64,000 nt of DNA from contig JAGFNQ010000297.1 of NCBI GenBank assembly GCA_024364735.1, forward strand, positions 1,010,682 to 1,074,681, read 5' to 3'. The notes below the pieces were generated by a model. The model had not been told where the DNA came from. It did not search any database and saw nothing but the letters and a program-made list of their open reading frames with translations. Source of the stretch: Boesenbergia rotunda (lineage: Eukaryota > Streptophyta > Magnoliopsida > Zingiberales > Zingiberaceae). Positions 1 through 10,425 of the stretch are shown in pieces. Position numbers and translations under genes: made by a program. The stretch's first letter is position 1. Each line of letters starts with the position of its first letter.

Positions 1-303
1 CTTTAGTTGCTCAGATGCTTAAAAATATTTTTTTTATTGTTCTCATTTCTCACTTCTAGAAAGCAACATCAAGAGCAATAGTGCATTGGTTAAATGGTTT
101 TTTCTATTAAAAATCCCAAAGGGTAGTTTCATTTGTAAAATCATAGAGGACCTTGTGTATATGAACTTGGACATCACACGTTACCATGTTTGGTTAGTTT
201 TGCCTTAGTAAACAACTTCTCGACAGCATTCCTCCAAAGATAACACAGTAAAATCATCCGCCCAACAAATATAAACCAACAAGGCAACAAGGGAAAAATG
301 TAC

Positions 304-758
304 CTTCCTACTCCTAGCAATTCTCACATGCTTAATTTTTCCAAATTGACTGAAGAATCCTGACATCATCAAAGTTTGCAATGTATTTTACAATGAAAAT
401 CCAAGATTTTGTTTTCTATTGAGGAAAAACTAACAAATGTCACCTTTCATTTGTTCTTCATAAAATCCATGGGGAATGTGACCAATATACAATACTGTTG
501 CTGTATTTTTGGAAGGTTCTTCTTCCACTTTTGCAAGTTTCCGTCCTGGACCTCCTTCTAAAGGCTGTATGGGAACATTGTTTGTATTAAGATTTTCTGA
601 AAGGCTAATGGAAAATTAGAAGAACAGGGAAATTTGGTATAGCTAGATATATAAAAATGTACCAAAAAGTCAGATGATTCATTTTTGTGACGAGAAATTG
701 ATAGCTGAGATGTCTTCTTCAACTTCTTTTTCAAAGCTTTCTTTGCCTTTGCACCCAT
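304..758 (-). CDS. NIFK-like nucleolar RRM protein, 5' part (exons 1-3)
   Basis: Three exons can be read on the minus strand: 758-663, 564-444 and 359-304. Each is bounded by GT/AG sites and they join in frame to 91 residues. The protein starts MGAKAKKALKKKLKK, a basic N terminus shared with the plant At5g04600 family, which is related to MKI67 FHA-interacting nucleolar phosphoprotein (NIFK, yeast Nop15). A PLEGGPGRKL stretch follows, then the first half of an RRM with an RNP2-like LYIGHI at about residue 60 and FFSQFGKIKHVRIAR. Family members act in the nucleolus in large-subunit pre-rRNA processing. That role is inferred from the family. The remaining exons, including RNP1 (usually KSKHFGFIEF), lie beyond the left edge. 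Bases 1-303 look like intron. The start codon is the first ATG after a probable leader-intron acceptor at 772-774. Confidence 0.85.
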
Positions 759-771
759 TTCACTTGAATTC

Positions 772-1650
772 CTGTATCAAGATCCACCAGAAGCTGAAGA
801 TATTATGAAGATACCTAAGAAGTAACACAACAGTTTTAAGGTAATACAAGATCGAATCTCAAAAAAAGGTATTTAAAGTATTCTCTGCGTGTGGGTAGGA
901 AAAAAAAAATCAAGTCTCCAAAAAAGTTGATAACTCCATAAACCATAAAGCTGATATTGCACGTCAAATTTTATACGATCCAAAAGGGAAAAAAAAAAGT
1001 TCTCTGTTACTATCCTAGTCCGAGATATCCACTGCCAAACACGATAATTGACATATCGAGTACTCTCTTTTCGATAAAAAAAATTATAAACCCCTAAACA
1101 TAATTATTTTGAATAGAAGCTGCAAATAAGCATATAATAGAAGGAAATAAAAGGGAATTCGAACCGGTATAACAACAAAATAATATCATAAAAAAACAGT
1201 CCATAAAAATAAATCAACTTGCAAACATAAATAGATGGCGAAAAAACATATCCATTGACAGGAGGGAAGGGAGACGCAAAATTATGAATCAGATATCGGA
1301 CGAACAAAGGTCGCGACCGAGAGAGATTGGTATTCGAGATTAATGGGGGAACATTGGCCAGTGAGATCGGGGGAACAAAGGTCTCGAGAAGCGGGGAGGA
1401 ATGACCTGCACCGAAAGAGGGCAGCTGGAGGAGAGAACTACCTGCGAGTTCGGAGAACGAGACGACTAGCGGAAGGTCGAGGAATTACCTTCGGGAGAGG
1501 CGAGCGCCAGAAACCAGAACCCGTCGACCACTGCCGAAGCTGCAGCGTGATCGCGAGAGGAATACAGTCAGGAAGAGAGCGGCGGCAGGTCTCCCGTCTC
1601 CAGACGATGGCGGGGTAAAAGAAAGGTTTCTTAGGGTTCCAAAATATATA
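772..1650 (-). promoter_or_regulatory. Leader intron, 5' UTR and promoter of the NIFK-like gene
   Basis: Upstream of the NIFK-like start, a CAG acceptor at 772-774 and a GT donor near 1440 (minus strand) suggest a leader intron of about 0.67 kb. The GC-rich stretch at about 1300-1620 would then be the 5' UTR. An AACCCTA telo-box lies on the minus strand at 1632-1638. This motif is common in promoters of plant ribosome-biogenesis and translation genes and fits the nucleolar product. The intron borders are inferred from splice consensus only. Confidence 0.5.
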
Positions 1651-1950
1651 TATTTATAATTTTTCGAATATTGCCAAGGATCTAAATTGGTCCACATATG
1701 TAAAATATGAAATTAGCAGTAAAAAAAAAGTAATTAAAAAAGTTTAACTTAATCAATTAATGCAAATAATTCATAAATTTCACTCGAAAATCGAAAAGGT
1801 GACCATTTGTTTTGGGGATTTTTTTATTATTGCCATTTAATTTTTTTATTTTTTAAAAATTAAAAGGACGTGTAATCCTATTTTTTATTTAAAAAGTTGT
1901 TATTTTTAATATTAATACAGTAGATGTAGTTACTTTAAGAGAAAATAGAT
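1651..1950. other. AT-rich spacer
   Basis: Strongly AT-rich DNA with homopolymer runs. No gene, clear repeat or RNA gene was recognised. Confidence 0.5.
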
Positions 1951-1951
1951 G

Positions 1952-2431
1952 AAAATTCTCCAAAATGAAATTGAACTTTGCGTGTAATTTCTACCTCATA
2001 AAATTTTTGCCTGCACTCAAATTGATAAGACGATTTTATATGTTATTTTTTTATTAGTATAAAATAGTAAAAATTCAGATAAGTATGAATTAGCTTATAT
2101 TAAGTATAATTTGAAAAATTTTGAGTATAAAATTTAAAAATTTGAATATGTGCGGTTGTATTAAGGTCATGATGGAAGGGTCACCGCATCAAAATCATGA
2201 TGGAGGGGTCACCGGAACTTTATACTCAAATTTTTTAAATTAGTACTCAGTTTTAAATAATTTATACTTAAATCTTTACAATATATACTAAATTTTATTA
2301 TTTTATACTAATAAAAAAATAATATACAAAATTATCTTATCAACTTTATCAGAGAGCGCATACAAAAATTTTATGATTTAGGGACTGCATGTAAAATTTG
2401 ATTTCATTTTAGAAAGTTTTCACCGATTAAT
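1952..2431. mobile_element. Foldback MITE of about 480 bp
   Basis: The left half (about 1952-2135) reappears as an imperfect reverse complement in the right half (about 2220-2431). Examples are the paired stretches around CATAAAATTTTTG and TTATTTTTTTATTAGTATAAAATA. The ends look like GATGAAAA and TTTTCACC. The loop contains two copies of a 20-bp unit around TCATGATGGA (2167-2215). A short, AT-rich, non-coding element made almost entirely of inverted arms is typical of a MITE. Superfamily and target duplication could not be fixed by eye. Confidence 0.6.
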
Positions 2432-4784
2432 GCTTACTTCAACTTAATAAAAAGTTACACATAATATATTATCATATTAAAATACTATTTATCACTTAGT
2501 TAAAATTGTTCCAATTTAATAAAAAAACATTTTAATAGTATTGTAATGGGGAGTAATTTGAATAAAATTAATTATTATAATTATTATTATATTAATTATT
2601 ATTTAAAATAGTGTGATACAGTAGTAAAATAAACAACAAAATTCAAATCCCACGTAGAGATGAATTAGAAAACTAAATAGTTTATATATATATATATATG
2701 AGAAAATATTTTTCTTCCACTTTATCAAAAATTGATCTTTATTTATTTTTATAAATCTATCATGTACTATATCTTAGCGTACAAATCTCACATAAATGAA
2801 AATTACATAGGTTGACATGAATATAAATAAATTATATTGATCGATGAATAAAAATTATAATAATTACAATTATAATTATTAAATATTATAGTAATAATAA
2901 TCATACATTTGATTTTTTTTTTCAAGGCATAATGATCCCAACTATTGCATCTGGATAGTAATAGTATCCCTATAATGTAGAATTACATGTGGATAGTTAT
3001 AGTCCCCTTAGAATATTTAATTAGTTAAAAAATGACAAATTTATTAATGAGACGGATCAATTCCCAACGTCTTTGAGAAAAAAACTTCTTCCGTCCCTTG
3101 TTCATATGACAATCAATTATAAATTGGCTCATGACTTATCTCCCTTTATATAATTTGAGTATTGTCGATGAAGAATACATGGAGTGATGGAAACAATACG
3201 TAGCGAAAGCAATCTCATGTGAAATATATACATTACTGAATCTTCTTCGTCCAGTACAAAATGCCTTGTTCGATCTTCCAAACTATTCTCCTAGTAGTGT
3301 TGTAGTGTGTGGGCACTCCCTTTTTCACTTACGGCTCCTTAAACTTTTATACGTCTAAGATAAAAAAAAAATGCAAAAATTAATTTATTCTGCTAAATAG
3401 GCGACTTAAACCCTAACACATTTTCAAACTGGGTCTAGGGCTTTTATTTAAGCTTAAGCTCAAGTACTTAATACCCATCCCAACTGTAAAAGTCTATATA
3501 CCATGATACAAGTCGCATCACTTGTCTTGAGCTAGTTCGGGAATTCAACAATTATTATTAATCAAGACTTAATAATTGTAAGTCAATTGTCTAAATCGGT
3601 GTTATTCTACTAAAAGCCCGATGTTGAACTTCAAGATTGATAATATGAATATTAGTATGTATTTCTCATTTGTAAAATATCAATAATTACTTGATACTTA
3701 TTTCTGTCAATCAATTAATTATTTATTCGTTTGACTTGATTAGTTTATCTAATGGATTAAATTGCACTGACCAACGATTTCAACCATCCAAGTATCGAAA
3801 TATGTCAAGAGGATATTTCATGCAAATTTCATATTGTTTATTTCATAAATTTTGATTACTAAATAATTACATTCCCAAACTATCAAGGTAAAGAAAGTAA
3901 TTAAGAGAATATTTCATGCAAATTTTATATTGTTTATTTCATAAATTATACTAATTGAATAATTACATTCCCAAACTATCAAGTATTGGTTTCATAATAA
4001 ATAAACCTCACTTATTGATAATTCAACTATTTAATAATTTATTTATAATAAACTCAAGATTAAGAGAAGTAACATAACCAACATCACTGGAGATTTAATT
4101 CCTTTCAACATAAATTAATCCTTACGTAAATCTCCCTTGAATATATCAATATTAATGTTTTACATCAATATTTTATAATCATCAAAACATATTATTTCAT
4201 ACAATAGTACAGTCTAAATAAAGCGTCTAAATTTATTTAACAACTGTGATTCTTATTTATTAATTATGAGAGGATGTACCATATGATCATATATTACATA
4301 ATTAATCTAGACCTTAAAGTATAACAATAGTACATATCAAATGAATAATTCATATTAGAAAACAATTAACATAATATAATTTATCTTGCTCTTAGAGTAC
4401 AAATCCAACATGGAGTGCACGGAGTCGCCTGTTTTTCTACCATTGATAGCTATAGTTAAGATTAATCACAAACTTAATTGGATTTCCCAAATCAACACTT
4501 ACAAGTGTTCCATGTACAATTGCAAGGCAATGAATAAACCAATAACCATTATCAAATCATCAAGAGAATGGCAATGAAAGACGATCTCAAAGTCTTCCCA
4601 ACAGAACACAACACACATCCATATAAAATGAAGCGCAACTTCAAAGAGCTGTGTTTCTGAAAATGGACCGGGCAGCGGTTAATCCACGAACCAAGTAAAC
4701 AAACCCCGGTTGAACCGAATTGTTTGACCCGACTGATTGAGCCGCCGGCTCACTTGCTGATCCAATACTGAAAACACTACTCGA
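2432..4784. other. AT-rich intergenic region
   Basis: About 2.35 kb of AT-rich DNA between the MITE and the 3' end of the MGCGGSK gene. It holds a short TA microsatellite (about 2685-2699) and a 96-bp tandem duplication annotated separately. No credible gene was seen. Confidence 0.5.
3813..3985. repeat. Tandem duplication, period about 96 bp
   Basis: The block with ATTTCATGCAAATTT, ATTGTTTATTTCATAAATT and CATTCCCAAACTATCAAG occurs twice in a row. The second copy has small indels relative to the first, for example between the two CATAAATT segments. It is non-coding. Confidence 0.75.
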
Positions 4785-5769
4785 CTACATGGCTTGGTGA
4801 TCCCTCGCATGAGCAACTTTGGCATAACTCCTCGCATTGAGTATATGAATCATAGGAGCCTTTGTTAATGCTCTCAATTTATTCTTTCTCTTTGCCTTTG
4901 GCTTTCCTTGCTTAGTATCCGAATCCTTTAAAATCAGGAAAAGAAAAAAAATAATTTGGAAATAGATTTATGGTGTCATTAATTTTAAAAGTGTAAATAA
5001 ATTGATGGAAATGCATGTAAATAGAGTAAATTATTAAACCTTTTGTTTGTATGTACCTCTTTTGTTGAGCTCAAAGGCTGGCTCTTGTGTTTTGATCCAT
5101 CCATAGTTAATTTACTTTTCTCAGCATCCTCTGCATCCATAGAGAACATATCAATTTGATTTTAAATTTCAAATTTTTAATTACGAAGAACATTTTCAAT
5201 AAAGTTTTTTTATCAATAAATTTTATTGAAAATAAAATTTAATCAAATTTAAATAACTATTTTAAAGACTTAATTAATTTTAATTATGATTTAAGATTAA
5301 TAGTAGAAAGTTTGGTTCAATGTCGCCATTACACCCTTGATGAAGGAGAAATTTGAAATTGTTTGAAAGAAAAAGTACCTCGTTGTAAGATTACGGTGCC
5401 GTCGTGGGGTTCGTGGCCGTCGGTGGACCCGGCGAAGTAAAACCTAAAACTCGGCGACCCCGGAAGCTGCTCGTCCTCGGCGACCGGCCGCCGCAGTTTC
5501 TTCCCCCTCTCCTCCTCCGCTTCCACCGTATCCGCCTCCATCGCAGCGAACTTCTTTCCCCCTTCTTCCTTCTCCGCGATGACGGCGGCGGTGGAGGAGG
5601 GAGTCGCTTCCGCATCCTCGGAGCAGAGGAGATCGGTGGAGGAGGCGATGCTGAGGCGGCGCCCAGGCCGTAGGCGCCGCTGGACCTCCATAGCCTTGCG
5701 CTGGATCGGGATGAACCCCGGCGGCAGGTTCTCCTCGCCCCTCTCCGGCTTCGACCCGCCGCAACCCAT
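4785..5769 (-). CDS. Small MGCGGSK protein, probably N-myristoylated, function unknown
   Basis: Three exons on the minus strand (5769-5379, 5130-5057, 4925-4785) are joined by good GT/AG sites and keep frame to a TAG stop, giving about 201 residues. The N terminus MGCGGSKPERGEE fits an N-myristoylation signal (Gly2) with a Cys3 that could be S-acylated, so plasma-membrane anchoring is likely. A basic segment around residues 25-40 (KAMEVQRRLRPGRRLS) follows, then an acidic alanine-rich middle and a very basic C-terminal region (KPKAKRKNKLRALTK). No enzyme domain was seen. An in-frame upstream ATG at 5895 would add 42 residues. The MGCGG start is preferred because of the lipidation motif. Exon 1 is GC-rich, as in many monocot genes. 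Function is not known to me. Confidence 0.75.
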
Positions 5770-6250
5770 CGAACGAAGTGAATCGAGGCCGGTAGCGACG
5801 CGACGCCCTTGACCCTCTCTCGCCGAGACCTGTACTTGAATTCTCGAGAGAGAGGAGGAGGAGGAGGATGGTTGGTTCGAGTAGAGCGCAGGCATAGGAC
5901 TAGGGTTTTGAAGGCGGAGCGGGCGGCGGAGAGGGTTTCCCGGTGGCCACTTGCCATTCTCGGGCCTTTGTCGGCTCGCTCTAGGGCGGCGCGATCACGA
6001 CGTCGGCGTGGCGGAGCGCTGGCCGTCCAGAGAGACGTAACGGTCGATCGCGCCGAGCTGGCGAACCCGCCGCTAGTTCCGCAAAGTGTCGCGTTGGGTT
6101 TGTTTTTAAAGCGCGTTTTTTTTTCTTTCGTTATAAAGTTAATAATAATTATTATTATTGTTATTATTTTAATTTCACTTTTATATCGAAGAACATATCA
6201 TCTTCGGTGGCATTTCATCTCTGGAGAGCCGGCGATTACCTCGGTGATCA
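5770..6250 (-). promoter_or_regulatory. GC-rich 5' region of the MGCGGSK gene
   Basis: GC-rich DNA directly upstream of the minus-strand start gives way at about 6115 to T-rich and ATT-repeat sequence. It is probably the 5' UTR and core promoter. No TATA box was assigned. The ORFs in this stretch have biased composition and look incidental. Confidence 0.4.
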
Positions 6251-6901
6251 GGACTTAGGATTCTAAAAGTAGACGGAATGACAAAATTAGACACCAAATG
6301 CTAATTATTTACAGGACACATAACTATAAAAGTGCAATGAGCCAAGGGTATTTTAGGAATTACGTAGTTAAAAGAAAAGGAAAAGGTCATCAAACTAGTA
6401 TACTTCCTCACTAGCCAAGTGGCAAAACTTAAGTATTTAGGTGCATTAACCCGTTTTTATCTTTCAGGAATAGTCTCTTCGTCATTTTTTATGATCAAAT
6501 TTTTAGTGTTGTCGTATGTACTTCATTCCTATTGAATCACTAGAACGCCCTCTCGGTTTGTAGTGCAACTGCAAACTTTTATATGATGCAATTTCTAAGT
6601 TTCTTTTGACATTGTTATTATCCTCTCGGTTTGTTAATTTGCTGGTAAATAGGGGCTCGCTCGAACCACTAGGGACTCTGGTTCTTCTTGTAAGGGACAA
6701 AAGTATTTCCATTATTTAACATGAAATAACCAATCAACTTTAGAAACTTATTTCGTCCTTGTCTAACTCGAAGGTTCTTTCCCAATCATAAAAGAACTTG
6801 TCGTTGTGCTTTAAAATCGTTTTAGTGTTAGCATATTATTTAATGTAGCTAGCTAGTGAAGTTTATCGTTCCGTACACTTACCCACTGAACGTATAGATC
6901 T
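6251..6901. other. Intergenic, nothing recognised
   Basis: Mixed-composition DNA without a convincing gene, RNA or repeat structure. Confidence 0.4.
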
Positions 6902-7140
6902 CTTACACTCTATTAGAAGCTCTGCGGACATAGTTGAAATGGTAAGAAATTGATAAATTATCACTAAAAGTCTTAGGTTCGAGCTGGTCACGGATCTGGT
7001 GGGGCGTAAATTCCTACATCCTGTATAAAAAGTCTCTCCCCTTAACCTCTTGCCTTCTCAGTCATCGCGATTTACCTTCTTAATATTGGTCCTGGAGCGG
7101 CCTGGCGGGGGCGCTGGGGCGAGCGTTTCGCCTTTTGCCA
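6902..7140. mobile_element. SINE-like element, family A
   Basis: The unit starts after the junction motif CTTACACTCTATTA at 6902-6915. It has a B-box-like GGTTCGAGCTGG near 6976 and a 3' part ending in a GC-rich segment and CGCCTTTTGCCA. A shortened relative of its 3' end recurs at 7678-7803. Size, a Pol III B-box-like motif and lack of coding capacity suggest a tRNA-derived SINE. Confidence 0.5.
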
Positions 7141-7154
7141 CTTACACTCTATTA

Positions 7155-7403
7155 CGAGCCCCCAGGTTATGGTGCAGCGTAGGACAACTAATCGCTATTC
7201 TAAGTATTCGTAGTTGAATCTTTAACTACTGTGTATTTTATAGAAATTTTTCATTCAAATGGGGTGCGAACCCTAGGACGTTGGGCTTCTAAACCGCCCA
7301 CTGCGAGTGCTTCTCGATTTACCCTGGTGGTCGGTGGGAAACTTTCGTGAAACCGGGTCGATCATCCCAGGTTCATCTGCTACCTGGTCCAACATTTTTT
7401 TTT
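7155..7403 (+). mobile_element. SINE, family B, copy 1
   Basis: About 249 bp following the junction motif at 7141-7154. The head reads CCCCCAGGTTATGGTGCAGCG (A-box-like), followed by a degenerate B-box region. A conserved body (GTGCGAACCCTAGGACG and CCCACTGCGAGTGC) leads to a T-rich tail. The same motif, CTTACACTCTATTA, begins again at 7404 and would be the target duplication. Copies at 7418-7663 and 31745-31979 align along their length. Confidence 0.65.
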
Positions 7404-7417
7404 CTTACACTCTATTA

Positions 7418-7663
7418 AGGGCCCCTGGATTATGATACAGTGAAAGGATGATTAATTATCATTTTGACATTCACAGTTCAATCCCCTAATTAAAGCATAT
7501 TTTACAATAATTTTTTTTCTAAATAGTGTGCGAACCCTGGGACGCTAGACTTCTAGATCGTCTGTCACGAGCATTTCTCGATTTATCCTGACCGGCGGTG
7601 AGAAATTTTCGTGAGACGGGTTGGTCGCCTAAGATTGAAAATATCTCATTAATCGTTTTTTCC
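7418..7663 (+). mobile_element. SINE, family B, copy 2
   Basis: About 246 bp directly after the second copy of the junction motif (7404-7417). The A-box-like region is around GGATTATGATACAG and the B-box is CAGTTCAATCCCC. The body shares GTGCGAACCCTGGGACG with the other copies and ends in a T-run. A degenerate junction motif follows at 7664-7677. Confidence 0.65.
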
Positions 7664-7677
7664 CTTATACTGTATCA

Positions 7678-7803
7678 AGCTAGTGTGCTCATCCTCCTCA
7701 CGGACTAATCATAACATTTAGACTAGTCACTTCCGTGATTTACCTCCTTAGTCCCGGGACCAATTGGCAAAGACACTAGAGGCGAACGAATCGTCTTTTG
7801 TCA
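7678..7803. mobile_element. Truncated SINE, family A 3' end
   Basis: About 125 bp similar to the 3' part of the 6916-7140 unit: GATTTACCTCCTTAG, a GGACC core, GGCGAACG and CGTCTTTTGTCA. It is followed by another weak junction-like motif at 7804. Confidence 0.4.
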
Positions 7804-8200
7804 TCTTATATTTTATCAAGCGTCCTCACGGGATGAATCGATAGCTAACATGTACAGTGTTATCATTATGATGTCTGAGGAGATCCACCAGATGCAACTA
7901 CCAAACGATAATACTGGCATGTGATTGCATTGCTCTAACTAGGGAGGACCTATTTGAAGAAATGCTGCCGGAACCTGATGACATAGCTGATAGCCGGCGG
8001 GACCAAGAATTCACTCTTCACCTAAGAATTCGAGAAGTCTCTACTCGATAGTCACACAACTCTGGGAGCAACCAACACCAATGCCAATGAAGCAAAATGA
8101 GTGCCTCGTAGTTGAGATCGATTTTCATTGGATGTTCATTGTCTCAACTTCTTCTCGTATAAATTGTTGTTGTTGGACGAATTTTTTTGTGATTTATCTT
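7804..8200. other. Unclassified remnant
   Basis: Contains a short open stretch (about 7947-8050) reading EDLFEEMLPEPDD and on to a stop. It could be a transposon-protein relic, but I cannot assign it to a family. Otherwise nothing is recognised. Confidence 0.3.
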
Positions 8201-9087
8201 TGATCCCGGCCCCGTGTACGGGTAGTCCGCCCATCTAGCTTGGCGCCACGAGGGCCCAGTGGAAGGGCCAACAAAGGCCTCACCTGGAGAGGCCCCAAGC
8301 CAGGAACCCTCCCGAACCGCCAATCGATCGGCCCTGGTCAAGGTTGGGCAGGGCGATCTCGAGCTTCTCTCGACTGGGCGACCCAGTTCAATTCTCCGAC
8401 CCAAGGCTAGGTCAGGCAATTCACCCTCAGCACCCCATGGATTGGACAACCAGGAAACCTAAAAGATGGCAAGACCGATACAGACCGGCAAACCCCTGAC
8501 TCATGCTGTACCTCGTGTCCCTTGGCTCCCAGGCGGACGCGTGGCGACCCATGCTCCCTGGGCATAACCCGACCCGGTTTATGCCACTCGGGCCCGTCGG
8601 TCGGTAATCGATCTCCAGACCAGTCCTTCTTCACGCCGCCATATCATGACACCGTCGGTACAACCATGACGTGGGGACAGTACGAGCCTTACCCACTCAT
8701 GACACGCATCGTGGATAGCCCATTGACTCTGGGCGGTTGTACTATCAGAGCACCCCACGCTATGCCGCGGCAAGAGTCCCCATGAGTTGACAAACACCAT
8801 GCCCCTGTTTCATTGACACAGACAGGGGTTGTCAGCTCCCCCGACTATATAAGCTTCTCCCCTCCTCATTCCGCATGTATGCGCAATCACATTCTCCTCT
8901 ACTGCATTTCCTTTAGCTTCATATCCCTGCGGATATTGATTTGACCGTCGGAGGGCCTGACCGGGGAAATTCCCCGGCGGGTTGGCTAATGGTCGCTGTC
9001 TCGCAGGTCGGAGCCAGGTTAGCAGCTTGCGACACTCGGGAGACCATCTAGCCCTTGAAACTTGCACCTCACTTCGCGACAGGATCA
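8201..9087 (+). mobile_element. Solo LTR, Ty3/gypsy
   Basis: 887 bp with matching termini TGATCC and GGATCA, the same ends as the LTR at 58585-59539. It is much more GC-rich than its flanks. It contains a TATATAAG box at 8846-8853 and a 3' part with a CCGTCGGAGGGCCTGACCGG block that aligns with the other LTR. The flanks ATCTT (8196-8200) and ATCTC (9088-9092) match at 4 of 5 positions as a likely target duplication. No internal domain is present, so it is a solo LTR. The start is TGATCC rather than the upstream TGTTG run because both LTRs share it. Confidence 0.75.
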
Positions 9088-10425
9088 ATCTCTTTTTCAA
9101 ATCGTGAAGGTTCATCTTAGAAAAGTCGCTGAGATTGATAATTTCATCTTTTATTATTAGAAGTAAAAGATGATTTAACTGGTACCAATATATTCAATAT
9201 CGTAAAAGTTAATTTATTCGTTCCAACATTCATGTCAATTTATCTCAAAATTAACACGAAAATGATAAATCACGAAGATTAATAATCTGAATATTATAAC
9301 TAATACATAGAAAGGACGGATACTGATTAAAATTTTGACATCAATGAGTTGAGATCTTATCCTATCGTCGATACATGATCACTTATTTTATCTACAAAAT
9401 ATATTTCTATTTTAAAAAATATTTTCTTGAAATTAAAAATTGTCGAACGCTTTAGAATTTTTAATTGGGTAACTATATTGATTTAAACTTTAATATATGA
9501 CATATTATATATATATATATATTATTTTTATTAACACATATTTATATTTATTTCAAATTAATATTGATTATTTGTGAATCTTATTATTTATCTATTTATT
9601 TTCATTTTTCTAAGAATTGAACATGATTAATGTGTGTGTTATAATACTGATTCACATTGATTTAATCTTGGGGCTATAATGTTGTAGAAGGACGTCAAGT
9701 TATCAATTAGACACTCATGATATGATCTCCAACTATAACATATTTTATATAAATTTTTCTTTTAAATGAAATTCACAACCATGAGATGTTAAATTTTAGA
9801 GTTGTCTACCTCAAACGTTTTCGATCTACTTAGGCAACTAGTGAAAAACGTTCATATAACGGAACATCACCCCGAATTTGACTTATTATCTAATTGATTA
9901 TTTTTTAAAACACAATTTAGGTGTTCTCACACCCATGTATATTATATTAACACGATAGTTTGAAATAAGATGATAATCTCCAAATTCATTTAATTTAAAT
10001 TTTTTTGTTAAAAATTTTATTAAATCAAACATAAGGCAAGAAAAAAAGATCCAACCTACGTTCCGGTCCAGACATGATCCGACCCATTGGCACCCCGAAT
10101 GGGTAACTTGTCCGGCTGATTCACCGGTCCGGTCGGAACACAATATGGTTGGGTTCTGCTTTAAGGTGGTCGACCGGACCGGCTCTTTCATCCCTGTCGT
10201 TGATAAATTCGTGTTGCTGGTGGCGGTGGCTGCAAGCGACGCCGATAACCATTCTAGGGCTTCTTCCTCTCCCAATCGAGCAAAGGGGACGCCGATCATG
10301 TAAGCTTTCGCTTCTTCCTTTCTTCATGTTCATCGGAGTCGTTGATCTTCTTCGATTCAGCTTCGAGTTCGAACATGCTTTTTACGCCGCGATTCGTTTG
10401 ATTTCCAACTCTTACACTCGTGGAC
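9088..10425 (+). promoter_or_regulatory. Upstream region and 5' UTR of SUS1/ENY2
   Basis: AT-rich spacer to about 10040, including a TA-run near 9500-9525, followed by a GC-richer stretch to the start codon that probably contains the core promoter and 5' UTR. No TATA box was assigned. Confidence 0.4.

Noticed and set aside
1343..1618. 91-residue plus-strand ORF
   Set aside because: It overlaps the presumed 5' UTR/promoter of the NIFK-like gene on the opposite strand and has no family similarity.
5391..5957. Overlapping long ORFs on both strands in the GC-rich exon region
   Set aside because: They are frame shadows of the MGCGGSK exon and its 5' region, with arginine/proline-biased composition and no family match.
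8165..8200. TGTTGTTGTTGG as the solo LTR start
   Set aside because: The TGATCC start is shared with the other LTR and pairs with the GGATCA end, and it gives a near-matching target duplication.
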